Of a DNA stretch of 26,084 nucleotides, positions 14,945 to 21,953 are shown piece by piece. Position 1 is the first letter of the stretch, and each line of letters begins with the position of its first letter. The stretch comes from an uncultured Pseudomonadota bacterium (lineage in GTDB: Bacteria; Pseudomonadota; Alphaproteobacteria; RF32; CAG-239). The stretch lies in NCBI GenBank assembly GCA_949295395.1, contig CASFLB010000018.1, forward strand, positions 1 to 26,084. The letters are read 5' to 3'. The position numbers were made by a program, and so were the translations under genes. The notes beneath the pieces are model-generated. The model searched no databases. It saw only the letters and a program-made list of their open reading frames with translations, and was not told the origin of the DNA.

Positions 14945-16064
14945 TGAGCTCTTCTCCTTTGGGTAAATGTTTTTTCTTTTGTGCCGGATTGTAGAAAAAA
15001 GTTAGGTAGGAAACTATGGCTAAAGGAAGCAAAAAGTTTAGGTACATTCCTATTAAAAAACCTAAGTTTTTAGCCGCTAAATTTTCAAGCGTTAGGGATA
15101 AACTTTGTAAAATGACCATGGATAGAATCGATAACGATATAATTTTTGTTTGGCCACGGCGGTTGAAGTTTCCGATGACAAGTCCTAAGCAGCCAATTAT
15201 GGCAAAGAGAAGATTGTAAAATGGGTTGAGTAAACGCTTGTGTCCCGTAACAATATAGTGGCGGACATCTCCTTCGCTTAAGCTTTTATCTTGATTGGCG
15301 TTTAGGAGTTCCCATGTGGTCTTTTCTCGGGCGTCTTCACTTTTTTCTTTTTGGGTTTTGTTGTAGCCTAAATCAACTGAATATCGTTTAAATGATAGTG
15401 ATGAAAATTGATGATTTTGCTTGTCAATCTCTTGCCGGATGCCATTGACTAAAATAACACGCGGCCCTTTGCTTGTGTAAACAATACGACCTTTTTCGGC
15501 CGATAAAGTGCTTTTGTTTTTGGGGTTGCGCTCGTCATTTAATAACAGATTACTCATTGAGCCGTCGGGTTCGTGTTTTGAAATGAATATGGTGAGATTG
15601 GGTTGAATCTCTGTAAATTGTCCTTCTCGGAAAATTAAATGCGAAACATCATTTTTTACTTTCCATTCAAGCTCGTTAAATGATGCTTCTGCTTGAGGTA
15701 TGCCCCAAATGTTTAGGTATAAATTGAACAAGGATAAAGCTATGCCAAAGTAAAGTGTGGGAAGAAGACAGCGAAAAGGGCTGATACCGGCTGATTTCAT
15801 CACTACTAATTCGCGGTCGCTGAGCATTCGGTTGTAAACAAATAAAACTGCCGCAAAGGCCGCAATCGGCGATAATAATGAAAATAAACGTGGCATTAAC
15901 AGTGAGGTCATTTGAACAAATAAGCCTATCGGCAGGCCTTTGTTGGTTACCAGTTCGACAAAGCGAAGCGACTGGGTCAACCACAATATGGCCAGCAGCG
16001 AAAAACTTACCAGCAGGAAACCAATTAACACCTGCTTGAATATGTATTTGTTCAATATTTTCAT
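14928..16064 (-). CDS. lptF: LPS export ABC-transporter permease (LptF/LptG, YjgP/YjgQ family), probably LptF
   Basis: This 378-aa inner-membrane permease belongs to the LptB2FG exporter that extracts LPS and pushes it along the Lpt bridge. It starts MKILNKYIFKQVLIGFLLV, with three N-terminal helices (about 10-30, 50-75 and 95-120). A periplasmic beta-jellyroll comes next (about 130-260), then three C-terminal helices (about 275-360). The block LAILWLTQSLRFVELVTNKGL and the segment NRMLSDRELVVMKSAGIS are typical; TQSLRF favours LptF over LptG. Alphaproteobacteria usually have lptF-lptG-lptD; only one permease gene is present here, directly overlapping lptD. It is the first gene of the operon, with a promoter about 35 nt upstream of its ATG. 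Confidence 0.9.
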   Translation of the reverse strand: MKILNKYIFKQVLIGFLLVSFSLLAILWLTQSLRFVELVTNKGLPIGLFVQMTSLLMPRLFSLLSPIAAFAAVLFVYNRMLSDRELVVMKSAGISPFRCLLPTLYFGIALSLFNLYLNIWGIPQAEASFNELEWKVKNDVSHLIFREGQFTEIQPNLTIFISKHEPDGSMSNLLLNDERNPKNKSTLSAEKGRIVYTSKGPRVILVNGIRQEIDKQNHQFSSLSFKRYSVDLGYNKTQKEKSEDAREKTTWELLNANQDKSLSEGDVRHYIVTGHKRLLNPFYNLLFAIIGCLGLVIGNFNRRGQTKIISLSILSMVILQSLSLTLENLAAKNLGFLIGMYLNFLLPLAIVSYLTFFYNPAQKKKHLPKGEELNDEHK

Positions 16065-16097
16065 TATAATGATAGCTATCTGTTTTTATATTATGAA

Positions 16098-16126
16098 TTT
16101 GTAGGGGAATTCTGCTAAAAAGTCAA
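16098..16126 (-). promoter_or_regulatory. Putative sigma-70 promoter of lptF-lptD-surA-rsmA
   Basis: On the minus strand TTGACT (16126-16121) and TACAAA (16103-16098) are separated by exactly 17 bp, placing the start of transcription about 25-30 nt before the lptF ATG. It is the only convincing promoter ahead of the four-gene operon and lies just downstream of the fabG terminator. Confidence 0.55.
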
Positions 16127-16170
16127 CACATGATGTTGTTTTTAAACCATTTCTCTGCGTTTTTTATCAT

Positions 16171-16204
16171 AAAAAAAACGGAAGAAAAATCTTCCGTTTT
16201 TAAA
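16171..16204 (-). terminator. Terminator of fabD-fabG
   Basis: Arms AAAACGGAAGA (16175-16185) and TCTTCCGTTTT (16190-16200) with a 4-nt loop are flanked by an A run on the left, which is a T run in the minus direction, and T on the right. It lies 18 nt past the fabG stop. Confidence 0.9.
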
Positions 16205-16221
16205 ATCAAAACCTTAGCGGT

Positions 16222-16959
16222 TTAAATCATGGCCATACCACCATTGATGTTGATTGTTTGACCGGTGATGTATTGTGCTTCATCACTTGCCAAGAAAGCA
16301 ACAACATTGGCGATGTCTTGAGCTTCACCGAGTTTTCCGGCCGGAATGCGAGCCATTAATTTGGCTTTAACATCGTCGGTTAAAACATCGGTCATCGGGG
16401 TTCTGATAAAGCCCGGAGCGATTGAGTTTACGGTTACGCCACGAGAAGCAACTTCTTGTGCCAAGCTCTTGTTCATTGCAATCATACCGCCTTTGGATGC
16501 TGCATAGTTAGCTTGTCCGGCGTTACCCATAACACCAACAACAGAAGCAATACCGATAATGCGGCCAAAGCGGCGTTTCATCATGCCTCTGACAGCAGCG
16601 CGAGCCAGTTTGAAGCCAGCGGTTAAGTTGACATCAAGAACAAGCTGCCATTCTTCGTCGCTCATACGGATGAAAATGTTGTCGCGGGTTAAACCGGCGT
16701 TGTTTACCAAGATGTCAATCTTGCCCATTTTCTTTTCAACATCATCAACCAAAGTTTTTACGGCTTCAGCATCTGTTAGGTTGGCGGTGAAAACTTCAAC
16801 GCGGCTGCCTAATTCAGCTTTTAATTTTTCCATCGGCTCGGCTCTCATGTCGGTTAAGGCCAAGGTTGCACCCTGTGCATGAAGGGTGCGGGCGATTTTG
16901 TCGCCCAAGCCGCCGGCTGCGCCAGTGATGAGGGCTACTTTTCCTGTTAAATCAAACAT
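16222..16959 (-). CDS. fabG: 3-oxoacyl-[acyl-carrier-protein] reductase FabG
   Basis: FabG reduces 3-oxoacyl-ACP with NADPH in each round of fatty-acid elongation. The 245-aa short-chain dehydrogenase has the cofactor motif TGAAGGLG (about 12-19) and the NNAG motif (86-89). It has the catalytic triad S139 (GIASVVG), Y152 and K156 (YAASKGG), and the C-terminal ITGQTININGGMAMI. These, and its place right after fabD, make FabG the best call within the large SDR family. The ATG has AAGGAAAA upstream. It is 24 nt from fabD and followed by a terminator; acpP and fabF, which often come next, are absent. Confidence 0.95.
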   Translation of the reverse strand: MFDLTGKVALITGAAGGLGDKIARTLHAQGATLALTDMRAEPMEKLKAELGSRVEVFTANLTDAEAVKTLVDDVEKKMGKIDILVNNAGLTRDNIFIRMSDEEWQLVLDVNLTAGFKLARAAVRGMMKRRFGRIIGIASVVGVMGNAGQANYAASKGGMIAMNKSLAQEVASRGVTVNSIAPGFIRTPMTDVLTDDVKAKLMARIPAGKLGEAQDIANVVAFLASDEAQYITGQTININGGMAMI

Positions 16960-16983
16960 CTGTTTTTCCTTTTCTTTATAAGT

Positions 16984-17928
16984 TTATAAATTTTTTGCCA
17001 GTTCTTCAATTTCAGACGGGCTGCCGACTGAAATCGCATGAATTTCCGGCTGACTTCTTTTGATAATATTGGTCAGAACTTTTCCGGCGCCGAGTTCTAC
17101 CGCATCGGTTACGCCTTCTTCTTTCATAAAGTTTACACTTTCTCTCCAGCGTACGGTACCGGTGACTTGTTTTATCAAATTCTTGATGATTTCTTCTTTA
17201 GAACTTTCAACTTGGGCTGTGACATTAGCAATCAATGGAATTTGAGCTGAATGACTTTCAACCTCTTTTAAGGCTTTGGCCATAACTTCAGCAGCCGGTT
17301 GCATTAACGGACTGTGGAACGGGGCACTGACCGGAAGTTTAACGCATCTCTTGGCGCCAAACTCGGAAGCAATGGCAACAGCTTTTTCTATTGCAGCCAT
17401 GTGTCCGGATAACACAACTTGTCCGTCAGAGTTATCGTTAGCGGCTACGCATAAGTTCTTTTCATCGTTGCAGGCTTCAACCAAAGCGTCAATATCTTTG
17501 AACGATACGCCTAAAACAGCGGCCATACCACCGAATCCGAGCGGAACGGCTTGTTGCATGGCTTCACCACGGGTGCGAAGTAATCTTGCCGTATCGGCCA
17601 GAGAGAAAACACCGGCGGCACAAGCTGCCGTATATTCTCCAAGAGAATGGCCGGCAACATAAGACGCTTTGTCTTTTAATTTTATGCCAAACTCTTTTTC
17701 CAAAACACGGACAACGGCCATGGAATGTGCCATTAAGGCTGGTTGTGTGTTGGCGGTTTTGGTTAATTCGCTTTCGGGACCTTCAACCATTATCTTAAAT
17801 AGGTCCTGCGAAAGAGCTTCGTTTACTTCTTCATAAACTTCTTTGGCTGATTTGAAGTTTTCAGAAAGTTCTTTTCCCATGCCGACAAATTGCGAACCTT
17901 GTCCGGGAAATACAAACGCATATTTCAT
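16984..17928 (-). CDS. fabD: Malonyl-CoA:ACP transacylase FabD
   Basis: FabD transfers malonyl from CoA to acyl carrier protein, supplying extender units for fatty-acid synthesis. The 314-aa protein opens with FVFPGQGSQFVGMG (about 5-18). It carries the nucleophile Ser95 in AGHSLGEYTA, Arg120 in LLRTRGEAMQ and His205 in VSAPFHSPLM, the standard acyltransferase set. The GFGGMAAVLG block is also typical. Length is normal. The start is supported by AGGAAG about 10 nt upstream. It heads the fabD-fabG unit and is divergent from ftsK. Confidence 0.96.
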   Translation of the reverse strand: MKYAFVFPGQGSQFVGMGKELSENFKSAKEVYEEVNEALSQDLFKIMVEGPESELTKTANTQPALMAHSMAVVRVLEKEFGIKLKDKASYVAGHSLGEYTAACAAGVFSLADTARLLRTRGEAMQQAVPLGFGGMAAVLGVSFKDIDALVEACNDEKNLCVAANDNSDGQVVLSGHMAAIEKAVAIASEFGAKRCVKLPVSAPFHSPLMQPAAEVMAKALKEVESHSAQIPLIANVTAQVESSKEEIIKNLIKQVTGTVRWRESVNFMKEEGVTDAVELGAGKVLTNIIKRSQPEIHAISVGSPSEIEELAKNL

Positions 17929-17974
17929 AAATCTCTTTCTTCCTATATTTCGTTAGATATTTTATTCTGTTTAA

Positions 17975-18002
17975 GCTTTAGATATTTATCCCCAAAAGTC
18001 AA
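17975..18002 (-). promoter_or_regulatory. Weak candidate promoter of fabD-fabG
   Basis: On the minus strand TTGACT (18002-17997) is followed after 16 bp by TAAAGC (17980-17975). The -35 is good but the -10 matches only three consensus positions. The ATG is about 45 nt downstream. No better candidate was seen in this intergenic stretch. Confidence 0.3.
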
Positions 18003-18051
18003 GAAATAAAACTCATTTAGTCAGAATTGCGGCCTTTTTGTTAAGATAAAA

Positions 18052-18107
18052 TTGAGGTTTTGTTTCTATAATGACCTCAAGTTTGTCCTCTGTTGAGTTT
18101 TTGAGGT
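18052..18107 (+). promoter_or_regulatory. ftsK leader with three mutually complementary 7-nt arms, one holding the ribosome-binding site
   Basis: TTGAGGT occurs at 18052-18058 and again at 18101-18107. Its exact reverse complement ACCTCAA lies between them at 18074-18080. A perfect -10 box, TATAAT, is at 18067-18072, with no good -35 at normal spacing. The second TTGAGGT contains GAGGT, the likely ribosome-binding site 4 nt before the ftsK ATG. In RNA, ACCTCAA could pair with either copy, so one structure would mask the ribosome-binding site and the other free it. As DNA, the first two arms form a 7-15-7 inverted repeat around the -10. Regulation is inferred. Confidence 0.45.
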
Positions 18108-18111
18108 AGTT

Positions 18112-20448
18112 ATGGCTAAGAAAAAGAAAAAATCGTGGATGAGCCGCTTTTTGCAACGTTTGAGTGGTGCGGCCTTCGTTTTGTTTGGTGTGATTGTGAT
18201 AACGGCTTCGATCTTTTATCGTCCCGAAGATAATGCTGTTAATGTGGCAAATGGTTTGCCTGTTCATAATATTTTGGGGTTAATCGGGGCAGTTTTGGCC
18301 GATGTGTCGGTTTCTTTCTTTGGTGTTGTTTTTTCGTTGTTTTTGATGGCGTTCATCCTTTGGGGAGTGCTTTTGCTGCGTTTGAGACCGGTGATTAATC
18401 CTTATTCGCGTTTGTTTGCTTGGGTTGTCGGGTTGCTCTGCGGTTGTGCCTTTTTTGCCTCTTTTCCTAAAGTCGGTGGGTGGCTCAACTTGGGTGGTGT
18501 GTGCGGCGATTTTGTTCTTTCTCATCTTATGAGTTTTGTTAACACGCTTTATCCTTTGGCTTACGCCGATATTATGGTTGCGGTTTTGCTCTTTATTTTG
18601 ATGATGATGGGCTTTGATTATGCTATGGGAATTACTTGCAAAGATTGGTGGCGTTGGATTAAGTTTGTTTCGGTCAAAACCTATCATATTATTGCTATTT
18701 GGTGTTTGTATTTGTATAAAGCCGTTGCCAAGATTTGTTCGATTTTGGGTAAATTATTCAGGCGTCGTGCCGTTGAAGCTGATGATGGCGAAGAAGAGGT
18801 TGTTTTAACTCGTGCTCCTAAAAAAGAAAAAGTTCGCAAAGAGCCGAAACTTTCTGACGAATCGACCTCAAGTGATGAAAAGCCTTCAGATGATAAAGAA
18901 AAACATCTTGCGGTTAAGCCTAAAACTACTTCCAAAAATGATGGATATGTTTTTCCTGATGTTGCCTTACTAACACGTCCGGCGGCTAAAGGTGGAACAA
19001 ATTTAAGTGAAAAAGAGCTTGATGCAATTGCTCGTGAGCTTGAAGGTGTGTTGGAAGAATTTGGTGTCCACGGGAATATTGTTAAAGTTCGCCCTGGGCC
19101 TGTCGTTACGCTTTATGAGCTTGAGCCGGCTCCGGGGACAAAAACCGCGCGCGTTATCGGTTTGGCTGATGATATTGCTCGTTCGATGTCGGCGGTTTCT
19201 GTGCGAATCGCCGTTGTTTCGGGGTCTAACACAATCGGTATTGAGTTGCCGAACAAAAATCGTGAAACAGTTTGGTTGCGCGATTTGATTGAAGATGAAC
19301 AGTTCAAAAAGAGCAAAAATGAGCTTAATGTCGTTCTTGGAAAAGATATCGGTGGGCGCAATGTTTATGCTGATTTGGCAAAAATGCCTCACTTGTTGGT
19401 TGCCGGTACAACCGGTTCCGGTAAGTCTGTCGGTGTTAACGCCATGATTTTATCTTTGCTCTTCCGAATGACACCTGATGAATGCAAGCTTATCATGATT
19501 GACCCGAAAATGCTTGAGTTTTCAATGTATAATGGTATTCCGCATTTGTTGACGCCGGTTATTACCGATCCGGCAAAAGCGGTTATCGGCTTAAAATGGG
19601 CAGTGCGCGAAATGGAAGAGCGTTATCGTGCCATGGCACAACTTAATGTGCGTAATATCATGGGGTATAACCAAAAGCTTAAAGAGCTTAAAGCCAGTGG
19701 TGAAATTATTAAACGTACGGTACAAACCGGTTTTGATTCCGAAACAGGTAAGCCGATTTATGAAGAGCAAGAACTGGATTTAACACCGCTGCCGTATATT
19801 GTTATTGTGGTTGATGAAATGGCGGATTTAATGCTTGTGGCTGGAAAAGAGGTTGAGGCGGCTATTCAGCGTTTGGCGCAGATGGCTCGTGCAGCCGGTT
19901 TGCACTTGATTATGTCGACACAGCGTCCGTCGGTTGATGTTATTACCGGTACGATTAAAGCGAACTTCCCAACGCGAATCAGCTATCAAGTGACCTCAAA
20001 AATCGATAGCCGCACGATTTTGGGCGAGCAGGGTGCGGAGCAACTTTTGGGACGAGGCGATATGCTCTATATGCCGGCCGGACAACGTCCGCAACGTGTT
20101 CATGGTGGTTTTGCCCCTGATGCCGAAATTGAAAAAGTGGTGGAATTCATTAAAGCGCAAAAAGCCCCCGAATATGTTGAAGGGGTTACTGAAGGTGAGC
20201 TTAATACCGATAAAGGCGGTTCTTCTTCGGCCGTGTTTGATAAGTCGGATATGGGCGGCGGCGGTAGCGATGAAGATCTTTATCGCCAAGCGGTTGAAAT
20301 CGTGCGCAATGATAAAAAAGTGTCAACCAGTTATGTTCAGCGGCGCTTAAGAATCGGCTATAACCGTGCGGCAACCATTATCGACCGTATGGAAGAAGAA
20401 GGGGTTATTTCGGCTCCTGATCATACCGGACGGCGACAAGTGTTGTAG
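18112..20448 (+). CDS. ftsK: DNA translocase FtsK
   Basis: FtsK is anchored at the division septum, pumps DNA toward dif and activates XerCD recombination. The 778-aa protein has a basic start (MAKKKKKSWMSRF) and four transmembrane helices in the first 185 residues, then a short charged linker (about 225-290). The RecA-type motor begins near 295 and has the Walker A GTTGSGKS (about 431-438) and Walker B IVIVVDEMADL (about 561-571). The AGLHLIMSTQRPSVDVITG block follows. The C-terminal gamma winged-helix domain (about 720-778) contains VSTSYVQRRLRIGYNRAA and reads the polar KOPS sequences. All modules are intact. It is the usual short-linker form of alphaproteobacteria. xerD, its partner gene, is elsewhere in the window. 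No terminator is visible after the stop. Confidence 0.96.
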   Translation: MAKKKKKSWMSRFLQRLSGAAFVLFGVIVITASIFYRPEDNAVNVANGLPVHNILGLIGAVLADVSVSFFGVVFSLFLMAFILWGVLLLRLRPVINPYSRLFAWVVGLLCGCAFFASFPKVGGWLNLGGVCGDFVLSHLMSFVNTLYPLAYADIMVAVLLFILMMMGFDYAMGITCKDWWRWIKFVSVKTYHIIAIWCLYLYKAVAKICSILGKLFRRRAVEADDGEEEVVLTRAPKKEKVRKEPKLSDESTSSDEKPSDDKEKHLAVKPKTTSKNDGYVFPDVALLTRPAAKGGTNLSEKELDAIARELEGVLEEFGVHGNIVKVRPGPVVTLYELEPAPGTKTARVIGLADDIARSMSAVSVRIAVVSGSNTIGIELPNKNRETVWLRDLIEDEQFKKSKNELNVVLGKDIGGRNVYADLAKMPHLLVAGTTGSGKSVGVNAMILSLLFRMTPDECKLIMIDPKMLEFSMYNGIPHLLTPVITDPAKAVIGLKWAVREMEERYRAMAQLNVRNIMGYNQKLKELKASGEIIKRTVQTGFDSETGKPIYEEQELDLTPLPYIVIVVDEMADLMLVAGKEVEAAIQRLAQMARAAGLHLIMSTQRPSVDVITGTIKANFPTRISYQVTSKIDSRTILGEQGAEQLLGRGDMLYMPAGQRPQRVHGGFAPDAEIEKVVEFIKAQKAPEYVEGVTEGELNTDKGGSSSAVFDKSDMGGGGSDEDLYRQAVEIVRNDKKVSTSYVQRRLRIGYNRAATIIDRMEEEGVISAPDHTGRRQVL

Positions 20449-20506
20449 GCATTAAGAGAAAAATGTTACAGTTTTGTGATATTTGCAAAATTTGTCTAAA
20501 TTTGTG

Positions 20507-20535
20507 TTGACCGTGTTTGTAAAATATGATATAAC
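20507..20535 (+). promoter_or_regulatory. Strong putative sigma-70 promoter for the unknown gene at 20685
   Basis: TTGACC (20507-20512), a 17-bp spacer, and TATAAC (20530-20535). Five of six consensus bases match in each box at ideal spacing. It would start transcription near 20542, giving a leader of about 140 nt before the next ATG. This and the leader account for the 236-bp gap after ftsK. Confidence 0.65.
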
Positions 20536-20684
20536 TAATCTCGACTTGAGATTATTATATTCTATTATTTTGCAGACAATGAAGGTTTTTCTTCGGATAA
20601 ACATTCGTTCAAAATAATAGAAATTTTTTATAAAGAGGAGAGATTGTCTGGTCTTAATTCTTTAATCTAAAAAATTTTTTTATT
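20536..20684 (+). promoter_or_regulatory. Long structured 5' leader with three inverted repeats, two in pseudoknot order
   Basis: Three perfect inverted repeats occur here. (A) TAATCTC (20536-20542) with GAGATTA (20548-20554), 5-nt loop, right at the expected transcription start. (B) A 13-bp pair: TTCTATTATTTTG (20560-20572) with CAAAATAATAGAA (20610-20622). (C) CAGACAAT (20573-20580) with ATTGTCTG (20643-20650). The left arm of C abuts the left arm of B and lies in the B loop, while its right arm lies beyond B, so B and C have pseudoknot topology or are alternatives. The B loop also holds GAAG-6-CTTC (20581-20594). A Shine-Dalgarno-like AAAGAGGAG (20632-20640) sits between B and the right arm of C, about 45 nt before the ATG. 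I do not recognise a known riboswitch class. Confidence 0.5.
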
Positions 20685-21176
20685 ATGGAAAATAAAATAC
20701 AGCACCCCAGCAAGAAAGTAGAAATGAATGTTTTGAATTCTTCTCTTGAAGAGCAAAAAGCTTATTTTAAGAAGTATTGGCTTCTGCCGTCTTCTCAGCT
20801 TCTTTTGCTGGAGCCCGAGAGAAAAGAAACGCGCGACCTCTATCTTTCAATGAGACGGCCATGCAAGGAGTTTGTCACCGCTGTTTTGTCGGCTGAAGAG
20901 GTTGATATGGAGTTGGTAAGAAAGTCTGTTGTTGGGTGTTCGTTGCATCCCTACAATGAAGAGCTCCTTGTTGGTCTTGAAGATTGGGAACTTCTTGCAG
21001 ACTATGTCAAAGAGAATCCTTCCGGTCCGTATCTTTCAGAAGAGGCCATTGAGCTTCTCCAAGACATGGAACAGTTTGAACTGGCTGAAAAATATTCAAA
21101 GCCGGTTTCAACCGCGGCAACAACCGGTTTGGGTGGCTTGTTTACCCCCGAAATGCTGGCTAAGCTCGGGAAGTAA
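20685..21176 (+). CDS. Unknown soluble helical protein
   Basis: I do not recognise this 163-aa protein. It is rich in L, E and K, without signal peptide or membrane segment, and predicted nearly all helical. Stretches such as YNEELLVGLEDWELLADYVK and EEAIELLQDMEQFELAEKY resemble degenerate helical-repeat units of the HEAT/TPR kind. The C-terminal part, STAATTGLGGLFTPEMLAKLG, is different and could be a short peptide motif. The ATG at 20685 has no Shine-Dalgarno sequence directly upstream, only a T-rich tract. A second in-frame ATG at 20724 follows a purine-rich stretch (AAGAAAGTAGAA) and is a possible alternative start. It stands alone between a promoter with a structured leader and a terminator, so it is separately controlled. 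Confidence 0.75.
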   Translation: MENKIQHPSKKVEMNVLNSSLEEQKAYFKKYWLLPSSQLLLLEPERKETRDLYLSMRRPCKEFVTAVLSAEEVDMELVRKSVVGCSLHPYNEELLVGLEDWELLADYVKENPSGPYLSEEAIELLQDMEQFELAEKYSKPVSTAATTGLGGLFTPEMLAKLGK

Positions 21177-21204
21177 AAGTTGTAAACCTTAACATGAAAA
21201 AAAG

Positions 21205-21241
21205 AAAAGAGAGATTGGTGAAAGCCTTTCTCTCTTTTTTT
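21205..21241 (+). terminator. Terminator after the unknown gene, likely shared with convergent grpE
   Basis: Arms AAAGAGAGA (21206-21214) and TCTCTCTTT (21229-21237) with a 14-nt loop, then further T. An A run precedes the left arm, so the hairpin can also act on the minus-strand grpE, which ends at 21258. Confidence 0.85.
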
Positions 21242-21257
21242 GTGAAATCTGTATTTT

Positions 21258-21842
21258 TTATTTTCCGCCTTTGCTGACGATAACCATGGCCTCGCGCAAG
21301 ATACGGTCGTTTATCATATAGCCGCTTTGAAGCTCGTTGATAATGGTGCCGTTGGCTTTTTCTTTGTCTTCAACCTCTTGGATAACTTGATGAAAATTCG
21401 GGTCAAACTTGGTGCCGATAATTTCCATCTTCTTAATTCCGAATTTTTCAAAGACCTTGGTTAGCTCGTGTTGAGTCATTTCAACACCGGCCAAGAGGTT
21501 TTTTAAGTGTTCACAATCGTCCTTTTTGTCCTCGGGAATCGATTTTAAGGCGCGGTCAAGATTGTCAGCAACTCCTAGCAAGCTTTTGGCAAAAGATGAA
21601 ATCGCGTATTTATTATTCTTTTCAATTTCTTGGGCGCAGCGCTTTTTGGTGTTTTCGGCGTCAGCATAAGCTCTTAAAAAATCTTCTTTGAGTTTTTGGT
21701 TTTCTTCTTTCAGACGCGTTAGCTCCTCATCTTCTTCGGTGGAGACTTCATTTGCGAGTGCTTCAGCGGTTGGCTCTTGAACTTCTTCTTCCATGCGCTC
21801 TTCGTCAATGGGCTGTTCGCTCTCTTTTTTGTGGTCTTTCAT
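21258..21842 (-). CDS. grpE: Nucleotide exchange factor GrpE
   Basis: GrpE is the DnaK co-chaperone that releases ADP from DnaK. The 194-aa protein has an acidic disordered N terminus (about 1-40, many E and Q) and a long dimerising coiled coil (LKEENQKLKEDFLRAYADAENTKKR). The C-terminal beta domain shows the family pattern KMEIIGTKFDPNFHQVI, GTIINELQSGYMINDRILREAMVIVSKG. Length is normal. Strong ribosome-binding site AGAGGAAAG. hrcA, the heat-shock repressor gene often next to grpE and rph in alphaproteobacteria, is not present, and no CIRCE repeat (TTAGCACTC-N9-GAGTGCTAA) is seen upstream. A sigma-70-like promoter is present instead. Confidence 0.96.
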   Translation of the reverse strand: MKDHKKESEQPIDEERMEEEVQEPTAEALANEVSTEEDEELTRLKEENQKLKEDFLRAYADAENTKKRCAQEIEKNNKYAISSFAKSLLGVADNLDRALKSIPEDKKDDCEHLKNLLAGVEMTQHELTKVFEKFGIKKMEIIGTKFDPNFHQVIQEVEDKEKANGTIINELQSGYMINDRILREAMVIVSKGGK

Positions 21843-21894
21843 CGCTTTCCTCTTTAAAATTTCGGTTGATTATGTTAAATTATCTTTATCTTAA

Positions 21895-21923
21895 AACTTA
21901 GTTATTCTGTTGCGCTGTGTCAA
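21895..21923 (-). promoter_or_regulatory. Putative promoter of grpE
   Basis: On the minus strand a consensus TTGACA (21923-21918) is followed after exactly 17 bp by TAAGTT (21900-21895), about 50 nt before the grpE ATG. The preceding base makes CTTGACA, which overlaps the -35 of alphaproteobacterial sigma-32 promoters, but a C-rich heat-shock -10 is not evident. Confidence 0.5.
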
Positions 21924-21953
21924 GAGTAAAGCGTTTTTTCGTTGAAAGGAAAT

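Noticed and set aside
18280..18687. Minus-strand frame within the membrane region of ftsK.
   Set aside because: His/Lys/Gln/Asn-rich product typical of the antisense of a hydrophobic gene; ftsK is certain on the other strand.
20670..20683. A6T7 tract before the 20685 ATG as a terminator or attenuator.
   Set aside because: No GC-containing hairpin directly precedes the T run, so intrinsic termination is unlikely; it may still bend DNA.
21895..21923. Heat-shock sigma-32 promoter for grpE.
   Set aside because: Only the -35-like CTTGA is present; a C-rich -10 at the right spacing is missing, so sigma-70 is the simpler call.
21942..21953. TTG start at 21942 for the GT5 synthase.
   Set aside because: It would place the AAGGAAA ribosome-binding site inside the coding sequence; ATG 21954 or 21960 is better.
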